From NCBI RefSeq assembly GCF_019112545.1, contig NW_025064909.1, forward strand, positions 447,142 through 511,141: DNA of 64,000 nucleotides, written 5' to 3'. The position numbers and the translations under genes were made by a program. Under the pieces are notes generated by a model. It had not been told where the DNA came from and searched no databases. It worked only from the letters and a program-made list of their open reading frames with translations. This DNA is from Guyanagaster necrorhizus (lineage: Eukaryota > Basidiomycota > Agaricomycetes > Agaricales > Physalacriaceae). Below are positions 9,161 to 21,008 of this stretch, in pieces. Position 1 is the first letter of the stretch, and each line of letters opens with the position of its first letter.

Positions 9161-12100
9161 CAATTAATTCAGGTGGTGGCAGAGATGATTGTTCTTGGTT
9201 TGGAAATGCCAGTGTGATATATGGTGTCAATAATGTTTCATTGAAAACATTATGAATTTTCCATGTTGCTGGTAATTGCAACTTGTATACAGAGTTGCCA
9301 ATCTTGGCAATGACTTTGAATGATTCTATTCATTTGTCTGCCAGTTTTTGTTTGGGGTGAGGCAGGTGTAGGTTTGTCATATCCAACCAAACCTTGTCAT
9401 TGATTGAATACACATGTGTAGGGCAATGGTGTTTGTCATACTGATTCTTCATTGTTGTGGCTGCCTTCTTGAGAGCTGTTCTTGTCTCTGTATGGATTTT
9501 TGCTATTGTCATTGCAAAATCTGTGGATGCTGATGTTGTTGTGTGCATCCATTCTGTTTATGCAACTGGTGGGTTTTGTCCATAGTTCACAAAGAATGGC
9601 ATCTTGCCAGTTGCTGAGTGAACCCTGTTGTTATGTTGGAAGGCAGCTAGTGCTAGCCATTCTGTTCAATTGTCTTGTCAATAGTTTATGAAAAGTCACA
9701 GATACTTTTCAATTTCTTGGTTGGTCTGTTCTGTTTGACCATCTGTCTGTGGGTGATATGCCATGGAGGCATTTCATTTGATGTTGAGGAGTCGATATAA
9801 GTCATCCAAGAATTTAAACACAAATTGTGGTCCTCTGTCTGAAATTACTACTTGAGGCATGCCATATTTTGCATAGACCTCATCTCATAGTAGTTTTGCC
9901 CATTCCTCTAATGTCAATTCTGTTGAACAGGTGATCAGGATAATTGTTTTCAAGAAGTGATTGACTATGATGAGGATTGCATTATAGCCATCACTTTCAG
10001 GAAGCCTGGTTATCATATCCACTGAGATGTGGGTTCATGGTGATAAAGGAACCTCATTTGGGTGGAGTGAGACTGCTCTGGGTTGTGTTGAGGTTTTGCC
10101 TCATTGGCAAACCTTGCAAGCTTTGACATATTGGGTGATATCATAGTCCATTTTTGGCCACCAGTATTTCCTCAAGACTAATTTCTTTGTCTTAGCGATT
10201 CTGGGATGTCCTGCTGTTGCATGGTCATGGCATGTGGCAATGATGTCACTGTGAAGTCCTTGGTCTCTTGGGATATAGATCTGTTTATTGTATCAGATCA
10301 ATCCCCCATCCTTTTTCAGTTTCCACTCATGATTAAGTGATGGGGTGATCCTTTGGTTCCACTTGTGAGGGTCTCTAGTGGCACTTTTGATGCACTTGTG
10401 CATCTACTCTTCTGTCAGCATGATCATTGCATGAAAGTGCTCTGGTTGTAGGAGTATGACTTCTTTGTTGTCATCCTCTCCTTGGTTGTGGTCAGCTCTC
10501 TGGCTAAAGAAATCGGCCTTCTTATTCATTGCACCTGGCTTGTGGTGTAGCATATATTCATATTGTGATAGTTCTGTGACCCATTGAGCTTGTTGACGAT
10601 TAAGCTTTTAGGGGTGTCAGAAATATTGCAGATTTTGATGATCCATCCAGATTTCAAAAGTCTGGACTGCTCTAATGAGGTAATACTATCATTCGGCAAG
10701 TGCTAACATTATGACAAGGAGTTTCTTGTCATAAATCTCATAATTGTGCTTGGTTATGGTAAGTGCCTTTGATATAAAGGCAACTGGTCACTATTTGCCA
10801 TCCTGTTCTTGTGAGAGTACTGCTTCGATTGTGCCTTCACTGGAGTCAGCCTCCATCCTGAACTTCCCATCTTGGCTTGATATGGCTAGGATGACATCTT
10901 CGGCTAGATGGCATTTGAGATTGTTAAATACTGCTTGTTGGAAAATTCCCCAAGTCTATGGGGAATTTCTGGTTAATTGCATCATGGGTCAGACTATCTT
11001 GCTATAGTCCTGAATGAACTGCTGGTAGAAGTTGGTAAATCCTAAGAATGATTGCAGTTCCTTCTTCTTGGTTGATTCCAGCCATTTGGTTACTCCTGCC
11101 ACTTTGACAGAATCCATCCTGATGCTTTCTTCGCTGATAATGACTCTGAGGTATTCGGTTTCTAATATCTTGAACTCACATTTTTCAGCCTTGAGGAAGA
11201 GTTGATGCTTCCTCATTAAGGCTAGTACTTATCATACTATCCTTTGGTGTTCCTCCTTGGTTTTAGACATGATAAGTATGTCATCCAAGTAGATCATTAC
11301 TTTCTCCATAGCAATGAGATCCTTGAAGATATCATTCATTATCCACTGGAATATAGTCAGTGAGTTGGTGAGTCCAAAGAACATAACTATTGGCTCAAAC
11401 AAACTATGGTTAGTTCAAAAAGTGGCCTTCCACTCATCACCTTCTTTTATGTGCATGTTGTTGTACTTCCATCTAACATCCAGTTTGGTGTAGTATTTAG
11501 CACCTCAGAGTTTGTCCATTAATTCAGAGATTAAAGGAAGCAGATAACAATTCTTGATTGTCATCTCATTGAGCTTCTGATAATCTTGTACTGGTTAGAG
11601 TTTGCCATCCTTCTTTTTGATGAAAAAGAAGGGAGACACCATCGGTGACTTTGATGGTTGAATCCTTCCATTGGATAAGTTTTCTTCCAAAAACTTATCC
11701 AACTCCTGCTGTTTATTGTTGCCAAGAGGATAGCATTTGCAATCCAGGTTGGCACTTGCATTGGGGATTAATTCAATGGCATGATCTCAGGGTTTTGGGT
11801 CAGATAGTTCATTGAAACTTTCCTTCTCAAATAGATCTCGATAATCCTGTGCCTATTTTGGTACTAGTTTCTTGAATGTTTTTTCCACCTTGCCAGCATT
11901 AGCCTTTGCCACTAGGTCATTAGCATGATGAATTGCTTGAATGCTAATGGCCCTTTGTAAGTCAATGGCAAGGATCATCTTGCCATCTTCTATCTCCTCA
12001 TCCCACCAATCTTCAGAGTCTGCATCTGGTAATTCAAAGGGAATTTTTTGGCATTGACATCATGCAAACATGATGTGTCCAGTTTTCCAGTTAATCAGCA

Positions 12101-13330
12101 GATTATGTCATATTAACCAATCATGTCCAAGGAAAATTTCCTTGGTTCCTAGATCAGTTATGGCCAGATTGATTCATTTGGAATGATCTCTGATAGTGAG
12201 TCTAAGTTCCACATATTCAGTTATAGACCTGGCTTGATTCTTTGTTCTGTTGGCATTGTAAACAGGGATTGAAGCTGCAGTTGCTCCAGTAGGGAGGTTG
12301 TTTTTGTTGACAAAGGCTCGATTGATGGAACTCTCAGTGCATCCACTGTCAATTAAGGCCATGACAGTGTGGGTGCTTTGAGAGGTAAGTGTCTTGATTT
12401 GAGCTTTGGTTATTAGGTCTTGACTCAGACCTTTGGTTCATTGAATGAACTTCTTTAGTCCATGTAGTTCATCAAGCCATTCCAAGGCTTGACATTGTTC
12501 AGCTGCTCACATTCCAGTGATCACATTGTCAATCACTTCTTCAGCCCAGGTCCTGTATACCCAATTCTAGAGTATAGCTTTTGCCACTTCTTTATTTTTT
12601 GTATTCTTGATGATCCACTAAGTCCATTCAGTCTTGAATGGCTTTAGCCAATTAGTGGGGCTCTCTGCCTCTGTTTGGCCCTCCAGTGATTGAGTGCCTT
12701 TTAAAGTATTAGTTTGGTGAACTTTTGGTAAAGACTCACTTATTTTAGGACTCTCTGTCCTTCTTTGGCCATACATTGGTGGTTGAGTGTCCGGTTTTGA
12801 TTCTTTAGGTGATTCCATAGCAAGAGTGGTACTGTCAGATATATTCGAATGCACACATAATTTAGACATAGGTGGTGTAACTACAGAAATAATGTCAGTC
12901 CAATCTATAGCTGAGAGTGACAGTCCACTCATTAATATTTGGGCTGAGTCAGTGGAATCACTCACTGCTCAGCCTCACCTTTTACCTCCTCAGACTTATC
13001 TTTGGGTCTGAGGTCTTAGCCCTCTTTTATCAATTCTGCAATCTGTGCCCTGATATCCTTCCAGGTGTGTTTATTCTTCTTCTAGAGGCAGTTTCATGCT
13101 ATGTGACCCTTTTGGCCACAATTAAAACACTTCCCTCCTTTCTTGAGGCAATCCATGTCTATTGGCTGACCTGTTCTGGTAAATGTTGTGCCTATACCAG
13201 TTTGCTTCTTGCCAAAAGAAGTTGAGGTCAAGCCCTCAGACTTGGTGGACATGGTTGTGACAGGGGCAGGAGGCCTCAAGCCTTGCCTCTGATTTCTATG
13301 CACTCCCCATGATAAGGTTGCTGATTCTGC
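9161..13330 (-). pseudogene. Gypsy-1 pol: zinc knuckle, protease, RT, RNase H, integrase
   Basis: Segments in order on the minus strand: a gag zinc knuckle CFNCGQKGHIA near 13,100-13,130; aspartic protease with LIDSGCTESSIN at 12,362-12,320; reverse transcriptase from about 11,800, with [14 protein letters not shown] and YLDDILIMSKT near 11,290; an RT/RNase H connection with LGFTNFYQQFIQDYSKIV at 11,045-10,990; RNase H to about 10,500; integrase to 9,330, ending VWLDMTNLHLPHPKQKLADK. A TGA follows LADK exactly where the family has Arg. The frame is broken in many places, and no intact polyprotein exists. Confidence 0.85.
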
Positions 13331-16178
13331 CTTCTGTCATTGTCATTCCTTGTACATGATAATGGGAATTCCATGCCCGATATCTGAGATAGTGATGAGG
13401 TAATGAGATGGTAGCCCCATCTTCATGTATTCGACCATTCATCCAGAGTCTGCGATATCATCTTGGACTCTGGTGAGCCTTCCAAGCCATTCTAGTTTAT
13501 CGAAATAGTCAGTGGCAGCCTTGCTAGCTATCTTAAACTCCTTCATCTTCTGCTTGTGGACTTCTTGGATGGCTGGATCCATAAATTTGTTGATGATCAT
13601 TTGTTTGAATACTGGCTATAAGAGATATTGATGATGAGACCTTGTGGTGGACCAGAATATTAGGGCAATCAGGATCCACCATGTTTTAGCCTTATTGGCC
13701 ATGTGGATGACTGTGAATGTGATCTTGTACATGTCAGCCAGGAAGTATGGTGTGAATATCTGGAAGTATTGGTTACAATCGACCAGGAATCAGTCAATAT
13801 CATCAGAGGCCCTCTGGAAGAGTCAGGGTTCTGCTATTAGGATGAGTCTGACATTAAGGATTTGGGCTCCCACATCAAGGGTGGGCATAGGGTTTGGCCA
13901 TCCCCTGGCAGGTGGTCCTGACCATCCACTTAGGGGTCCTGAGAAGGAATGGAGGGATCTGTCATCAGCCACAGGGCTTTCTGGCAAGGGAGCTTCCTTC
14001 TGCACAATTCAACCATTCTTGATAGTCCAGCTCTGAGCAATTGCTACAGAGTCATCTTCTATGGGAATTGGTTTGGCAGATGCTAGTTTCTTGCTGCCTT
14101 CGGCTTCATCTGATGGCAGCTGCCCAGCAAATGGTCACCAAATGGGGAACCTCCATAGATTTAGATAGTGGCTACTCAGCTTCGGTCAGTATTGGAAAAG
14201 CTGAGATGCCATACACTGGACAGCCAAGGTAGTAAACAAGTATCTTGATGACATTATTCAGATGGTTAGAGCTATATTAGCCAGCTGACTTGGCACAATA
14301 CTCAGCATCCAAGGTCTTGGTGTCATACTGTACTTAGCCCTGTATGGCAGTAGTACCTGCATCTGGTGTCCTAAATATCTTTTATTGTAAATAAAAATGG
14401 TCTGCTCAGTGGCTGCATATTGTAAAATCTCTGCATGCTTGATATAGTCAGTGGCAAGGTATCTTTGTCCTATGGGTGACACCAACCAGGTGTTGTCTGT
14501 CCATAATGTCATTGTTCCTTTCTGGAACAACTCCATAAAGTCCTTCCTGCATGCCTCTTGCACTAACTCTTTCTGCTTCTCTTCATGTGTGTTGATGTTT
14601 CATGAGCTAACCCAGTCAGTTGGAGAGTTCATGACTCCCTCATTGCAATTCTCCTCTCCCTCATTGTCTGTGTTCCTGCTGGTGGTCTCACTGTCTGCAT
14701 CCCCCTCAAGGAGAGAACTGTTGTGTGGGTTGTAGACCTCCAGGATGGCCATGCTGGGGCTGCATGCTGGGTCCAGTGTTATTGGGTCCAGGTTGAGTAG
14801 CAGACTGCTGCTTGGGCTGCTCTGGTGGCTTCTTGACACTCATTGTTCTCTGTGCTATTACTCTGCAATACCAGCAGAAGTTTCTGTAAAACCTTGGGTT
14901 GAGAAAAAGGGCTGTGAAATTCCTATCAAGAAATCTCTTGAGGTCACCAGTGGGGTCAATACTCTCATCATCTCCTCTGATGGTTTCTCTGTCTCCTAAT
15001 ATTCCCTCTCTTCAGACTGGGATGTCATCTGTCTCAGCAATGGTATTGGTCCTATAAAATAATGGGTGGTTGTCATCAAGGTCAGGCTGCTGTGCTTCTT
15101 CCTTGACAGAGTCTGCCTAGGGGTCAGACTCACCAATGGGAGTGGCAGGTTCCCAGAAAGGTGAGTCAGAGGTGGTGGTTCCAATAAGAGTGTCAGTGCG
15201 ACTACCTTCTTCATTTCTTCTTTGCTTTTCTGCCACTTGTGCTCAGAGATAGTGCCTAAAGAGGGCATTCTCTCTTGTGATTTCATTGTCAATGTGTGCC
15301 TGCTCCTCCCAATACTCAGAAATGTTATGGGTATATCGAACTTGGTCCTCTCTGAGAAGGACCATAGTGGCAGGGTTGGTTGGCTATGCTCCTGCTGGTA
15401 TTATTTGTATGCCCTCTGCTTAGCTAGAATTACCACTAGCTGGGCAGCACTCCAGCTAGTCTGCTTTGTTGGCAGTGGCTCACCACCAGTGGTGCTTGTT
15501 GCTGTTATAATTCCAATAAAGATTGTCTCTAGCCCCTGTTCCATTATTAGTCCTTCTGTTATTTGTAGCTATAGTTGATTGAAATCCATGGCCTCTGGAA
15601 CTTTGGGTTCCTTGAGCCATCCATGGGGCATCCAGAGAGTCTCTAGCACAGCACCCAATGCCGGTGCTAGAGACAGGGGTTGTTGTCCTGGTTGCTGGGA
15701 TACTGTGCTGGAGGGACAGGATGGAGGTCTCAGATCTGAGTCATCAAAACCCTGTAGCCTAAGGGTTTCCAGAGTTTCAGACAACTGCCAGCAGGGGTTG
15801 TGGAGGGTATATATGCTGCTCTTCTTCTTTCCTAAGATGTTCCTCAGTCAAGCTCTCAGGGACATCTTCTGGGCTTGTTCCTTCTGAGGGTCAGAAGGAC
15901 TGTTGGATAGAGGCAGGAATGTCATGGAGGGGGAGGTCTAGTGTGACATTTCATAGGATAGTTTGAATGTGCTGGAATTCGTGATAGTGCCTGATTGATC
16001 AAGCTATAATTGATTGGCATCCATGGCACAGCTGTATGATCACCAATAAACTGATCAAGATTCCTATGATAGAAGCCAGGAGTTTAAAGAACTCATGAGT
16101 AAAGTTTGGATTGGAAGGGTTGAGAGTAGGGGGCATTCAGTTTCTCAGCATAATTGGGCTTGAGAAAGAGAAGCTAGA
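13331..16178 (-). pseudogene. Gypsy-1 gag region
   Basis: This lies between the 5' LTR and the zinc knuckle, where gag is expected. Short minus-strand frames are proline/serine-rich near 15,784-15,569 and polar further on. They are interrupted repeatedly, and no single domain can be pinned down beyond position and the downstream CCHC knuckle. Confidence 0.6.
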
Positions 16179-16191
16179 AGCTTTGAGCTAA
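16179..16191 (-). other. Self-priming primer-binding site of Gypsy-1
   Basis: On the sense (minus) strand the 13 bases TTAGCTCAAAGCT lie one base inside the 5' LTR edge. The same LTR carries the exact reverse complement at 16,347-16,359. This is the arrangement of Tf1/sushi elements, whose RNA 5' end folds back to prime reverse transcription. It predicts an RNA start near 16,359; a TATTTAAG box sits about 30 nt upstream on that strand. Confidence 0.8.
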
Positions 16192-16192
16192 T

Positions 16193-16709
16193 TGTTAAGC
16201 CCAAACTCCACATGACTGATAACATGTGATAAACTAACAGAACCTCACACTTCAGGTTATACTGTTAGAGTTCACTGATATGCTATCAGCATTGTGTGAT
16301 CAAGGCATTTACAAGAGGCTTGAGATAGGATGGTAGAGAATAAACTTTAGCTCAAAGCTGAGGTATTACAGCAAGAACTAAGCTACTTAAATATTGTTCT
16401 GTTATCTAATTATAAATAAACATTTACAAAAGATATTGTCTGTGGTAGAGCTGTTACTGCTGTGGTTACCAAGTTCTCCACAAAAACTGTTGTCTTGCTG
16501 TTGTGCTGTTACTGCTGCACTGCCATTTGGAGACAAAAGGAGTATTGTCTCTCTCTTCACAGCATACAGCAGTGCAATAAGACAATGACTGACTGGGTTG
16601 CTGAGCTAAATGTTCCCATGGTCCTAAGCACTGGCTTAAGCACTCTGACTAAGCAAAGATAGAGATCATTTTGAGAAAAAAAAAAGGAAAAATAGGAAAA
16701 ATCATAACA
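16193..16709 (-). repeat. Gypsy-1 5' LTR (right)
   Basis: A 517-bp LTR. From the predicted start at 16,359, U3 would be 16,709-16,360 and R-U5 16,359-16,193. It ends beside the target duplication CATAC. Confidence 0.93.
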
Positions 16710-16714
16710 CATAC

Positions 16715-19700
16715 ATTCAGATCTATAGGCATTTTGACCAGTTTGCAGTCATTCATGCCTATTCACTCAAGTACTTTGAGAATATATGCCTTCTGGGATA
16801 GAGTGATAGTGCTCTTGTCTCTATTCCTGTCTATCTTCATGCCCAATATATATTGAATCTCCTTTATGTCTGTGACATTTAGCTTCTTCTTAAGCTCTTC
16901 TTTTATTTTAGATATGGCTTCATCATCTGGAGCAAGCAATGTCATGTCATCAACATGTACAGCTATGATTATGGGACCAGAACTCATTTGTCTGATGTAC
17001 ACACATTGATCACTGATCAATCTGATGTATCCAAGTCCCAAAAATGTAGCATTTAATTTGTCATTCCAAACTCAGCCACATTGCTTAAGTCTATATAATG
17101 TTAATTTGAGATGTGCCACTTTTCCACTCCCATCTGAATATTCAGGTGGCTGTGCCATATAAGTGGATTCATTGAGTTTATCATTTAAGTAAGCTCCAAC
17201 AATGTCCATTCCATGAATGATTAGGTTTCTTTGAGCAGCAATTGCCATGAGTAGGCAGAATGTATCCAGCCTAACAACTAGTGCATATATCTCAAAGAAA
17301 TTAATGCTGAGTATCTGTGAAAATCCTTTTGCAACAAGTCTAGCCTTGTATCTGATGATTTTCTCATCACCATCCCTTTTCATTCTGTAAGTCCACTTGC
17401 AATCCATAAGTGATCTGTCTTTGGATAATTCTTCCAGCTGTGATATGCCTAGAGAAGTCAATAGATTGTATTCTTCATTCATTGCTTTCTTTCAATAATA
17501 CAGTCTGGCCTTGTTTTGGCTTCTTCAAGGCTTAATGGCTTATCACTGAGGTTGTCTGCAGTTTTTCCAATGCATGCATAGTCTATTGCAACATTTATGG
17601 CTTTCAAAGATGATTCTTCTGAGATATGCTGTTGTTCTGATGTTTTCACAGCTTGTGCACTTGGATTATGAAGTGTCCAGTAATTCAGTTGGATCTTTGA
17701 TGCAATCTGGGCCAATTTGTCATATGGCTTAATTATTTTCCTATACTATATTGAGAACTTTGATTTGATCAATGATATATCAGGGGCTATTTTCTCTTTT
17801 GGTTTAGCATTTCTAGCATCCACAGAATCATCCAAAATGCCATCATTTTCATCCAGAGTCTGCTTGACTTTACTCTCTGACTCCCCTTTGAGTGACAAAG
17901 GGTGGAAGACTATATAGTCAGTGTTTATAGGCTCTGTAGTATTGTTTTCAGGAAATATAATATTTTTTGAGATCTGAATCTGCCTGGTTTGAGGATTGTA
18001 ACATCTTCAGACCCTAGATTCATCTGTAAGATCTGTGAAAATAAATTCCCTTGACTTTAGATCCAGTTTTGATCTCTTGTTATCTTGCTGCAATACTCAG
18101 CACTTTACTCTGAATTTCTGAAGTGCTGAAATATCTGGTTTTGTGCTCTGAAACACTTCTTCTGAGGTTAGATCATTTTTGATGGCCCTGATTAGTGATT
18201 GGTTCTTCAGGTATGTGGCATATGCCACTGCCTCAGACTATAGAAACTTCAGTAAGTGATGTTCTTCTAGCATAGCATATGCATGCTCTACAAGGGTCTG
18301 ATTCATTCTCTCAGCAACTCCATTTTGAGATAGGGAGTATGCTGCAGTCAATTCCAACTGTATGCTATTATTCTGGAGGTATTCCTTTACCTCTTCATTG
18401 ACATATTCCTTTCTATTGTCAATCCTTATAAACTTCAGATTCTTCTCTTTATGGACTTTGATGTATTTTTGATACTGCTGGATTTTCTTTTGAATTTCTG
18501 TATCTTGCTTTGACTTCAAAAAATACAGCATTGTCCTCCAGGATTTTCCATCTGTGAAGCTTATATAATATCTTTCACCATGGATACCCTGAGTTTGGGT
18601 CAGCCCTCATAGATCTGAAAATGTCATTTCTTCTATTTCAGTATAGTCTCTTTCAGCCTCCTGTAGAAATGGCTTGGTATGATGTTTGGCTTTTATGCAA
18701 GCTATGCAATCTGTCTGAGGCTCAGCTGACTCACCTATATCCATCTCCTTGATCATTTTCTTCCTAAATAGTCTCTTTACTGATCTCATATTTAAGTGGC
18801 CTAATGTCTTGTGCCACTTTTGCTATGATCAGACTGATTTCATAGCATGGGTCTGGATTATTTCTGGAACAATAAGGTCAAGGCTGTACAGCTTTGATAT
18901 TTTATCTCCATGGCCAATTATCTTGCTATGTGGTGAGATAATATCCATTCTGGACTCTTTGAATTTGAGTTCAAATCCAGCATCTGTAATGCACCCTATT
19001 AATATAAGATTGAATGGTGCATCAGGGCAATAGATACACTTCTTTAGTGTGACTGGAGTGATCTTTTCTCCTTCAACCATTTTAATCTTGACAGTTTCCC
19101 TTCTCAAGCCTTTGGATTTGCCTATACCAATGACTTCATATCCTGGAGTTTCAACATAGTCAGAAAAATATAATCTATTTTTGACTATATGTCTAGTAGT
19201 ATCAGAGTCCTCTAGCCATAATACTCCTGAGAGTGAGGTAAATGCAACATCTGTTGCACAAAATATGTAGTCTTCTTCTTCTGAGTCTGATTTAGCAATA
19301 TGTGTCTGAGTCTGGCCCTTTCTCTTTCCTTTCCATGACTTTCCAGAATTCTTCTTCCTATTTAGGTAATTTATTCTGATGTGACCAGTTTCTCCACATC
19401 TGTAACCTGTGACTTTTGGATTGGGCTTCTTGCCATGTGCTGCAAGTGTTGTGGTCTGATCAGAAGTCTTTTTCTTTAATTAGATGTCCTTCTGAAAAAT
19501 TCAGGAAATCAACTTATAAGAATCTTTCAAATCAGCAGTGTCCACTGATGAGATAAATGAATTCCATGATTCTGGGAGTGATATAAGCAGTGTAATAGAG
19601 AAGTCCTCCTCAACTTTCTGCTTAAGGGATGCCAGCTCCTCCTGATAGGACCTCAAAGTCCTAATATGCTTTTCTATGTTTTCTCCTTCTTCACACTGAG

Positions 19701-20029
19701 CTTTGAAGAATTTTCTTCTGACAAAGACAATTCCCATAGGTTCCCTGGACTCATACATATCTTTCAGAGCTTTCCAGGCTTCTGCCAAAGTCTTTGAACC
19801 AGCAATATATACCAGCAGGCCATCTGAAACCCACAATCTTATTGTTAAAAGAGCCTTTCTATTACTCTTCTTCCAATCTGCCACCAGTGTCATGTCTGCC
19901 AGGGCTGGAGTGCTTCCATCTGCATAATCAATTAGTCTTAAATCAGTTAGAATATTGATCATCTTGATTTTCCATGTCAGATAATTTTCTAGGCCCTTAA
20001 GAGGGTCAATTCTATACATGGACTAGCTA
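16715..20029 (-). pseudogene. Copia-1 gag-pol (gag to reverse transcriptase)
   Basis: The gag frame at 20,019-19,501 begins MYRIDPLKGLENYLTWK and has the UBN2-type capsid layout. A zinc knuckle (CGETGHIR context) lies near 19,400. Protease is near 19,210 (LWLEDSDTTRHIV). A GAG-pre-integrase segment spans 19,107-18,829. Integrase covers 18,789-18,238 and includes RIDNRKEYV and GVAERMNQTLVEHA. Reverse transcriptase runs 17,482-16,763 with YKARLVAKGFSQ, HGMDIVGAYLNDKL and the catalytic AVHVDDMTLL. A TGA at 17,069-17,071 replaces the conserved Arg after LYRLKQCG. The remaining RNase H lies beyond the nested Gypsy. Confidence 0.88.
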
Positions 20030-20117
20030 TCCATGCAGTTCTACATGTGTATGTAAAGTATAAAAGGGTGTGAAATGAGTAGTGATATAAGTTCAGTTAT
20101 AGTCAGGGCCTATAACC

Positions 20118-20325
20118 TGTTGTAAGTAGAGAGGAGAGTAATGTACAGAGAATTAGAATTAGCCTCTTGAGAGAGAGATGTTCTACTTAAATACATTTTG
20201 TATTACTTTGAGATCTTTCTATGAGATACTAAATAAGTCTAGATCATGATCCAAGTCAGCTGCTGCTGACTGGCATTGTATCTTCAAGTACATTCTCATA
20301 CTTGCTCAGGATTGCTATTCCAACA
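20118..20325 (-). repeat. Copia-1 5' LTR (right), all CpGs lost
   Basis: A 208-bp partner of the LTR at 7,223-7,428. Every CpG of the partner reads TpG (five) or CpA (four) here. One further site reads CA in one LTR and TG in the other, as expected if an ancestral CpG decayed on opposite strands. Confidence 0.95.
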
Positions 20326-21008
20326 AAGCTGAAAGTGCTTAAAGAGCTTAGTCAGCTTTTGTTATCTGCTGGTGAGCACTTGGAGGAATTCAGATTCATT
20401 GTCCAGGCTGCAGCATCTCTTAATAATGGTGTTGACCTGAGTGAGTCTCTCTGCATACTTATACTGGTCTTCTCACTGACCAGCTTTCAGATATCTGATT
20501 TAAAGACATTGATCTCTCCTGACTTTCTAATCTTTGGCAGATCACACTGTAGATTAAAGACAACCAGTACCTCATTCCATTCCTCAGATGGCTCTTCAAG
20601 TCTGATTGTTTCACTCCAATGCTAGAGACACTGGACATCTACTATCTCTCTGAGCATGATCTGAACTGGAAAAAGCTCAATGAGATCCTTCAGTATCCCT
20701 ACTTCTGTGAGCTCAGAGAGATAAAAACCCCTGTCAAGATGTATTATGGTCTTGATGATATTGTTGGACAAGAGCCTGGAAGATATGAGAAGCCCAATGA
20801 CAGATCCAAAGCCCATATTAAGATAGTGCAGAGTATCTTGAGGTTCATGGAGAAGCTGCTAAGATGCCAGATAAGAGGAATATTACATCTTGTAAAGGCA
20901 TATTGGCTTTTTGAAGAGTTAATATGGTACATCCTAAATCAGCAGGCAAGGAGAGAGCCATTTTTGAGGAGGATTAGTGTTGCAGTTGGTTGCTTGGGTA
21001 GGAGTTGA
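20326..21008 (+). pseudogene. F-box gene, Y2 family (copy D), 3' part, CpG-decayed
   Basis: This is the continuation of the gene at 6,534-7,222 beyond the Copia insertion. It aligns with 38,355-39,010: AAGCTGAAAGTGCTTAAAGAG matches the place where the left half stops, and the intron and final exon follow (LDIYYLSEHDLNWKKLNEIL at 20,628 onward). CpGs of the other copies are TpG or CpA here, for example in the tract around 20,390-20,440. It cannot be expressed as part of the original gene. Confidence 0.82.

Larger units (their letters stand above)
8159..16709 (-). mobile_element. Chromodomain Gypsy LTR retrotransposon (Gypsy-1), nested in Copia-1
   Basis: Two 517-bp LTRs (TGTTAAGCCC...CATAACA, the left one ending CATAATA) bound the element. 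It is flanked by TATAC (8,154-8,158) and CATAC (16,710-16,714), a 5-bp target duplication with one C/T difference. The minus-strand order is gag with a zinc knuckle, protease, reverse transcriptase with YLDDILI, RNase H, integrase and a terminal chromodomain, which is the chromovirus order. The primer site is complementary to the element's own LTR, as in the Tf1/sushi self-priming group. It retains more CpGs than its surroundings, which fits a younger insertion. Many in-frame stops show it is inactive. Confidence 0.92.
7223..20325 (-). mobile_element. Copia-type LTR retrotransposon (Copia-1), carrying a nested Gypsy
   Basis: Two LTRs of 206 and 208 bp (TGTTGTAAG...TATTCCAACA) bound the element, which is oriented on the minus strand. 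The flanks AAGCC (7,218-7,222) and AAGCT (20,326-20,330) are a near-perfect 5-bp target duplication. Genes in order from the right are gag (20,019-19,501), zinc knuckle and protease, integrase, reverse transcriptase, then RNase H at 8,071-7,480, which is the Copia order. A Gypsy element at 8,159-16,709 separates reverse transcriptase from RNase H. The primer-binding region right after the 5' LTR (minus strand, below 20,118) begins GGTTATAGGCCC, close to the half-tRNA initiator-Met type used by many Copia elements. Many in-frame stops make it inactive. Confidence 0.92.

Noticed and set aside
20118..20325. Apparent polarity in the decayed LTR (first five CpGs to TpG, last four to CpA), suggesting strand-specific editing
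   Set aside because: Only nine sites are involved, and the Copia-2 LTR shows a mixed order, so chance is a sufficient explanation.
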